Below, piece by piece: positions 6,582 to 9,202 of a DNA stretch of 9,202 nt; within the stretch, counting starts at the first letter, position 1, and each line of letters begins with the position of its first letter. The translations under genes and the position numbers were made by a program. The notes beneath the pieces were generated by a model. That model saw only the letters and a program-made list of their open reading frames with translations, was not told where the DNA came from and made no database searches. The DNA comes from Allobosea sp. (GTDB lineage Bacteria > Pseudomonadota > Alphaproteobacteria > Rhizobiales > Beijerinckiaceae), in the NCBI GenBank assembly GCA_021732895.1, contig JAKFWE010000422.1, positions 1 through 9,202 of the forward strand, read 5' to 3'.

Positions 6582-6598
6582 CCCCCTCCGAAAGGGGG
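6582..6598 (+). promoter_or_regulatory. Small leader hairpin before the TctC-type gene
   Basis: CCCCCT (6582-6587) pairs with AGGGGG (6593-6598) around a CCGAA loop. It ends six bases before the SD GGGAGG (6605-6610), which lies five bases before ATG 6616. It leaves the SD free. It may stabilise the leader or be incidental. I found no convincing promoter hexamers elsewhere in the 149-base divergent gap 6467-6615. Confidence 0.35.
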
Positions 6599-6615
6599 AA
6601 CACCGGGAGGTTATC

Positions 6616-7590
6616 ATGTCGCACACCCGTCGCACCGCGCTCGGCATCGTGGCCGGAGCGGTTTTCGCCCCGTCGATCCTGCGCGCGCAGAGCTTTCCGA
6701 CGAAACCGGTCACGCTGGTCGTGCCTTATCCGGCGGGCGGGCCGACCGACGCCATCGCGCGCTTCGTCGCGCAGGACATGGCGGGCGCGCTCGGCCAGAA
6801 CGTCGTCGTCGACAACCGCGCCGGCGCGTCCGGCGCCGTCGGGACCCGCGCCGTGGCGCGCGCCGAACCCGACGGCCACACCATCGTCTTCGGCAATAAC
6901 CAGACGCATGGCAACAACATGTTCCTGCTCAGGGAGCCGGGCTACGACGCGGTCAAGGATTTCGCGCCGCTCTGCGGCGTCGGCGCGTTCGAGCACGCCT
7001 TCGTGGTGCGCAACGACCTGCCGGCGAAATCGATCGCCGAGCTGATCGCGCTGGCCAAGGCCGATCCCGGCAAGCTGAACTACGGCTCCACCGGCGTCGG
7101 CTCCGGCTCGCATCTGGCGATGGAGCTGTTCATGGCGCGCACCGGCATCAAGATGACGCATGTGCCGTTCAGGGGCGCGGCGCCGCTGGTGCAGGAGCTC
7201 GTCGCCGGCCGGCTCGACATCGCCAATTCGACGCTGCCCAGCGTGCTGGCGCAGATCAACGCCGGCGCGATGCGCGCCCTGGCGCTGGCCAGCCCGGAGC
7301 GCAATCCGCGCGCCAGGGACATCCCGACGCTGCGCGAACAGGGCGTCGCCAATGCCGACGCCGATTCCTGGGCGGCCTTCTTCGCGCCGGCCGCGACGCC
7401 GGCGCCGGTGCTGGAGGCGCTCTCGAAAGCGGCGCTGGCCTCGCTGGCCAAGCCGGCCGTGGCGGAATCGATCCTGAAGCTCGGCTTCACGCTCAAGCTC
7501 CGCGACCCGGCCGCATTCAAGCCCTACCACCTCCAGGAGATCGCGACCTGGAAGGCGATCATCGCCGATGCGGGCGTGAAGCCCGAATAG
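6616..7590 (+). CDS. Tripartite tricarboxylate transporter substrate-binding protein (TctC/Bug family)
   Basis: This periplasmic solute-binding protein of the Bug/TctC family captures small carboxylates or other metabolites. The 324 residues are family-typical. Residues 1-24 are a signal peptide with a twin arginine (HTRRTALGIVAGAVF, then ILRA before QS). The mature start SFPTKPVTLVVPYPAGGPTD contains the first ligand loop. YGSTGVGSGSHLAMELFM (156-173) and HVPFRGAAPLVQELVAGRLD (182-201) are the central binding and hinge segments, with IPTLREQGV and FFAPAATPAPV following. No TctA/TctB membrane genes are in the window, which is common for Bug proteins that work with a distant permease or in sensing. 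It starts after a good SD. The next gene follows 28 bases later. The ligand cannot be deduced. Confidence 0.95.
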   Translation: MSHTRRTALGIVAGAVFAPSILRAQSFPTKPVTLVVPYPAGGPTDAIARFVAQDMAGALGQNVVVDNRAGASGAVGTRAVARAEPDGHTIVFGNNQTHGNNMFLLREPGYDAVKDFAPLCGVGAFEHAFVVRNDLPAKSIAELIALAKADPGKLNYGSTGVGSGSHLAMELFMARTGIKMTHVPFRGAAPLVQELVAGRLDIANSTLPSVLAQINAGAMRALALASPERNPRARDIPTLREQGVANADADSWAAFFAPAATPAPVLEALSKAALASLAKPAVAESILKLGFTLKLRDPAAFKPYHLQEIATWKAIIADAGVKPE

Positions 7591-7618
7591 GGCGCGGCCA
7601 ACCGGAGCCTTCGGCGCG

Positions 7619-8200
7619 ATGCGGGTTTCTGACGGACTGATCGGCCTTGCCGTCGCGCTGTTTCCGGTCATGGCGGCCTTGGCGAGCGAGGCGCGGCCCG
7701 ATGCGCTGTGGCGGGCGCTGGCGCAGCCCGGCCATGTCGTGCTGATGCGGCACGCCGATGCGCCCGGCGTCGGCGATCCGCCGGGCTTCCGGATCGGCGA
7801 CTGCGCCAGCCAGCGCAATCTCGGAGAACGCGGGCGCCAGCAGGCGCGGGCGATCGGCGAACGCTTCCGGCGCGAGGGCGTGTCGGTGTCGCTGGTGCTG
7901 TCGAGCCAATGGTGCCGCGCCCGCGAGACCGCCGAGCTGATGGCGCTCGGGCCGGTCGAGGACGCGCCGGCGGCGCTGAACTCGTTCTTCGGCCGGCCGG
8001 GAGAGCGCCATGCCGCGACCGAGGCGCTGAAGGCGAGGCTCGCGGCGCTGCCGCCTGACGCCGCGACGGTGGTGATGGTGTCCCATCAGGTCAATGTCAC
8101 GGCGCTGTCCGGCGTCTATCCGCGATCGGGCGAGATGGTCGTGCTCAGGCGCGACGCGGCCGGCGCGTTCACGCCGCTGGGCCGGCTTGCGCCGGACTGA
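7619..8200 (+). CDS. Exported histidine phosphatase family protein
   Basis: This 193-residue protein is a histidine (acid) phosphatase, branch 1, phosphoglycerate-mutase-like. Residues 1-23 look like a Sec signal peptide (LIGLAVALFPVMAALAS), so it is probably periplasmic. The RHG-type core is VLMRHADAPG (41-50) with the phospho-accepting H45. R100 in SSQWCRARETAEL (95-107) contacts phosphate, and H156 is in VVMVSHQVNVTAL (151-163). DCASQRNLGERGRQQA (61-76) is the conserved T-x-x-G-x-xQA-like stretch. GGAG is 11 bases before the ATG, somewhat far. It lies 28 bases after the TctC-type gene and 27 bases before the oxidoreductase, suggesting one transcript. The substrate is unknown. Lipid-linked or sugar phosphates are possible from family breadth only. 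Confidence 0.9.
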   Translation: MRVSDGLIGLAVALFPVMAALASEARPDALWRALAQPGHVVLMRHADAPGVGDPPGFRIGDCASQRNLGERGRQQARAIGERFRREGVSVSLVLSSQWCRARETAELMALGPVEDAPAALNSFFGRPGERHAATEALKARLAALPPDAATVVMVSHQVNVTALSGVYPRSGEMVVLRRDAAGAFTPLGRLAPD

Positions 8201-8227
8201 AACAGGCAGCCCTCCCGGAGACCTCCC

Positions 8228-9202
8228 ATGAACCTGATGCCGAAACTCGCTGCCCGCGTCGAGGCGGGCAAGCCCGTGCGCTGCGCCCTGATCGGGGCGG
8301 GCAAGTTCGGCTCGATGTTCCTGTCGCAGGTTCCCCATATCGCCGGGCTCGAGGTCGCGGTCATCGCCGATCTCGATCCCGAGCGGGCGAAGGCCGCCTG
8401 CCGCAACACCGGCTGGGACGAAGCCCGGATCGGCCGCACGCGCTTCGTCGAGAGCGGGACGGCCGCCGCGCAGGCCGACGGCGTCGAGGTGGTCATCGAG
8501 GCGACCGGGCATCCGGCGGCAGGCGCTGCCCATGCGCTGGCGGCGATCGCGGCCGGGCGCCATGTCGTGATGGTCAACGTCGAGGCCGATGTGCTGGTCG
8601 GCCCCGTGCTGGCGGCCCGGGCGAAGGCCGCCGGCGTGGTCTATTCGATGGCCTATGGCGACCAGCCGGCGCTGGTCTCCGAGATGGTCGATTGGGGCCG
8701 CGCCGCCGGCTTCACCATCGCGGCCGCCGGCAAGGGCACGAAATACCTGCCGGCCTATCACCATGTGACGCCCGACGAGGTTTGGAGCCATTACGGCCTG
8801 ACGCCGGAGGCGGCGAAGGCCGCCGGCATGAATCCCCAGATGTTCAACTCCTTCCTCGACGGCACCAAATCGGCGATCGAGATGGCCGCCATCGCCAACG
8901 CCTGCGGGCTCGACGTGCCGGAGGCGGGCCTCGCCTTCCCGCCGGTCGGCGTCGACGACCTCGCGCATGTCCTGCGGCCGCGCGCCGTCGGCGGGCAGCT
9001 CGATCATGACGGCATGGTCGAGGTCGTGTCCTCGCTCGAACGCGACGGGCGGCCGGTGTTCCGCGACCTGCGCTGGGGCGTCTATGTCGTGCTCAAAGCC
9101 CCCAACGACTATGCCGCCGCCTGCTTCAGGCAATACGGCCTGCCGACCGATTCCACCGGGCGCTACGCGGCGATGTACAAGCCGTTCCACCTGATCGGGC
9201 TC
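8228..9202 (+). CDS. Predicted homoserine-dehydrogenase-like NAD(P)-dependent oxidoreductase (COG4091 type), 3' partial
   Basis: The gene is open to the window end, and 325 codons are visible without a stop. The start ATG has GGAG seven bases upstream. An N-terminal Rossmann dinucleotide fold is shown by CALIGAGKFGSMF (19-31, GxGxxG), then VAVIADLDPERAK and VVIEATGHP. HVVMVNVEADVLVGP and YSMAYGDQPAL lead into the central domain with AAAGKGTKYLP, YHHVTPDEVW and NPQMFNSFLDGTKSAIEMAAIANA. This order matches the predicted homoserine dehydrogenases that carry a C-terminal SAF domain, and that domain would lie beyond the edge. Real homoserine dehydrogenase activity has not been shown for this group as far as I know, so the substrate is open. 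It is the third gene of a close co-directional run with a TctC-type binding protein and a phosphatase, hinting at uptake and oxidation of a small hydroxy compound. Confidence 0.85.
   Translation, partial: MNLMPKLAARVEAGKPVRCALIGAGKFGSMFLSQVPHIAGLEVAVIADLDPERAKAACRNTGWDEARIGRTRFVESGTAAAQADGVEVVIEATGHPAAGAAHALAAIAAGRHVVMVNVEADVLVGPVLAARAKAAGVVYSMAYGDQPALVSEMVDWGRAAGFTIAAAGKGTKYLPAYHHVTPDEVWSHYGLTPEAAKAAGMNPQMFNSFLDGTKSAIEMAAIANACGLDVPEAGLAFPPVGVDDLAHVLRPRAVGGQLDHDGMVEVVSSLERDGRPVFRDLRWGVYVVLKAPNDYAAACFRQYGLPTDSTGRYAAMYKPFHLIGL

Noticed and set aside
7559..9190. 543-codon minus-strand frame opposite the phosphatase and oxidoreductase genes
   Set aside because: The + strand frames carry RHG-phosphatase and Rossmann motifs with SDs. 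The opposite frame is antisense low-complexity sequence.

Overview
This window is high-GC DNA, by eye well above 60% G+C, from what looks like an alphaproteobacterium of the Hyphomicrobiales, possibly Bosea-like. The evidence is codon use, a rimM-trmD pair, a 400-residue AatA-type aspartate aminotransferase, an arrangement rich in TctC/Bug-type proteins, and dispersed palindromes with CGTCATTGCGAG arms. The genus is an inference only. I see no prophage, insertion sequence, CRISPR array, tRNA or rRNA.

Region 1 (1-1299, + strand) holds ribosome and tRNA maturation genes: rimM, whose start is problematic, and trmD one base downstream. The usual next gene, rplS, is absent. Convergent to trmD, and overlapping its last 40 bases, is a minus-strand toxin-antitoxin pair. 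It comprises a PIN-domain VapC toxin (1260-1694) and a Phd/YefM-type antitoxin (1691-1963), with a perfect 25-bp palindrome just upstream (1974-1998) that is probably the autoregulatory operator.

Region 2 (2038-3754, - strand) has a secreted rhodanese-fold protein that has lost its catalytic cysteine. A dispersed palindromic repeat (2455-2542) overlaps its start codon. Upstream lies aspartate aminotransferase (aatA).

Region 3 (3755-5653) begins with a 232-base divergent intergenic region carrying a 15-bp tandem duplication. It continues with a transglutaminase-like protein starting at TTG, a 44-residue lysine-rich protein on the opposite strand with a hairpin over its ribosome binding site, a YaiI/DUF188 protein, and a second, nearly perfect copy of the palindromic repeat between convergent genes.

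Region 4 (5654-9202) looks like accessory metabolism: a crotonase-family protein on the minus strand, then a co-directional + strand run. That run has an exported TctC/Bug solute-binding protein, an exported histidine phosphatase, and a predicted homoserine-dehydrogenase-like oxidoreductase (COG4091 type) cut by the window end. The tight spacing suggests one transcription unit, but the pathway and ligand cannot be read from the sequence.

Most of this is ordinary chromosomal content. No clearly new multi-gene system is visible. The most interesting points are the vapBC junction with trmD, the catalytically altered rhodanese, transglutaminase and crotonase proteins, the repeat that supplies a start codon, and the possible SD-sequestering hairpin.
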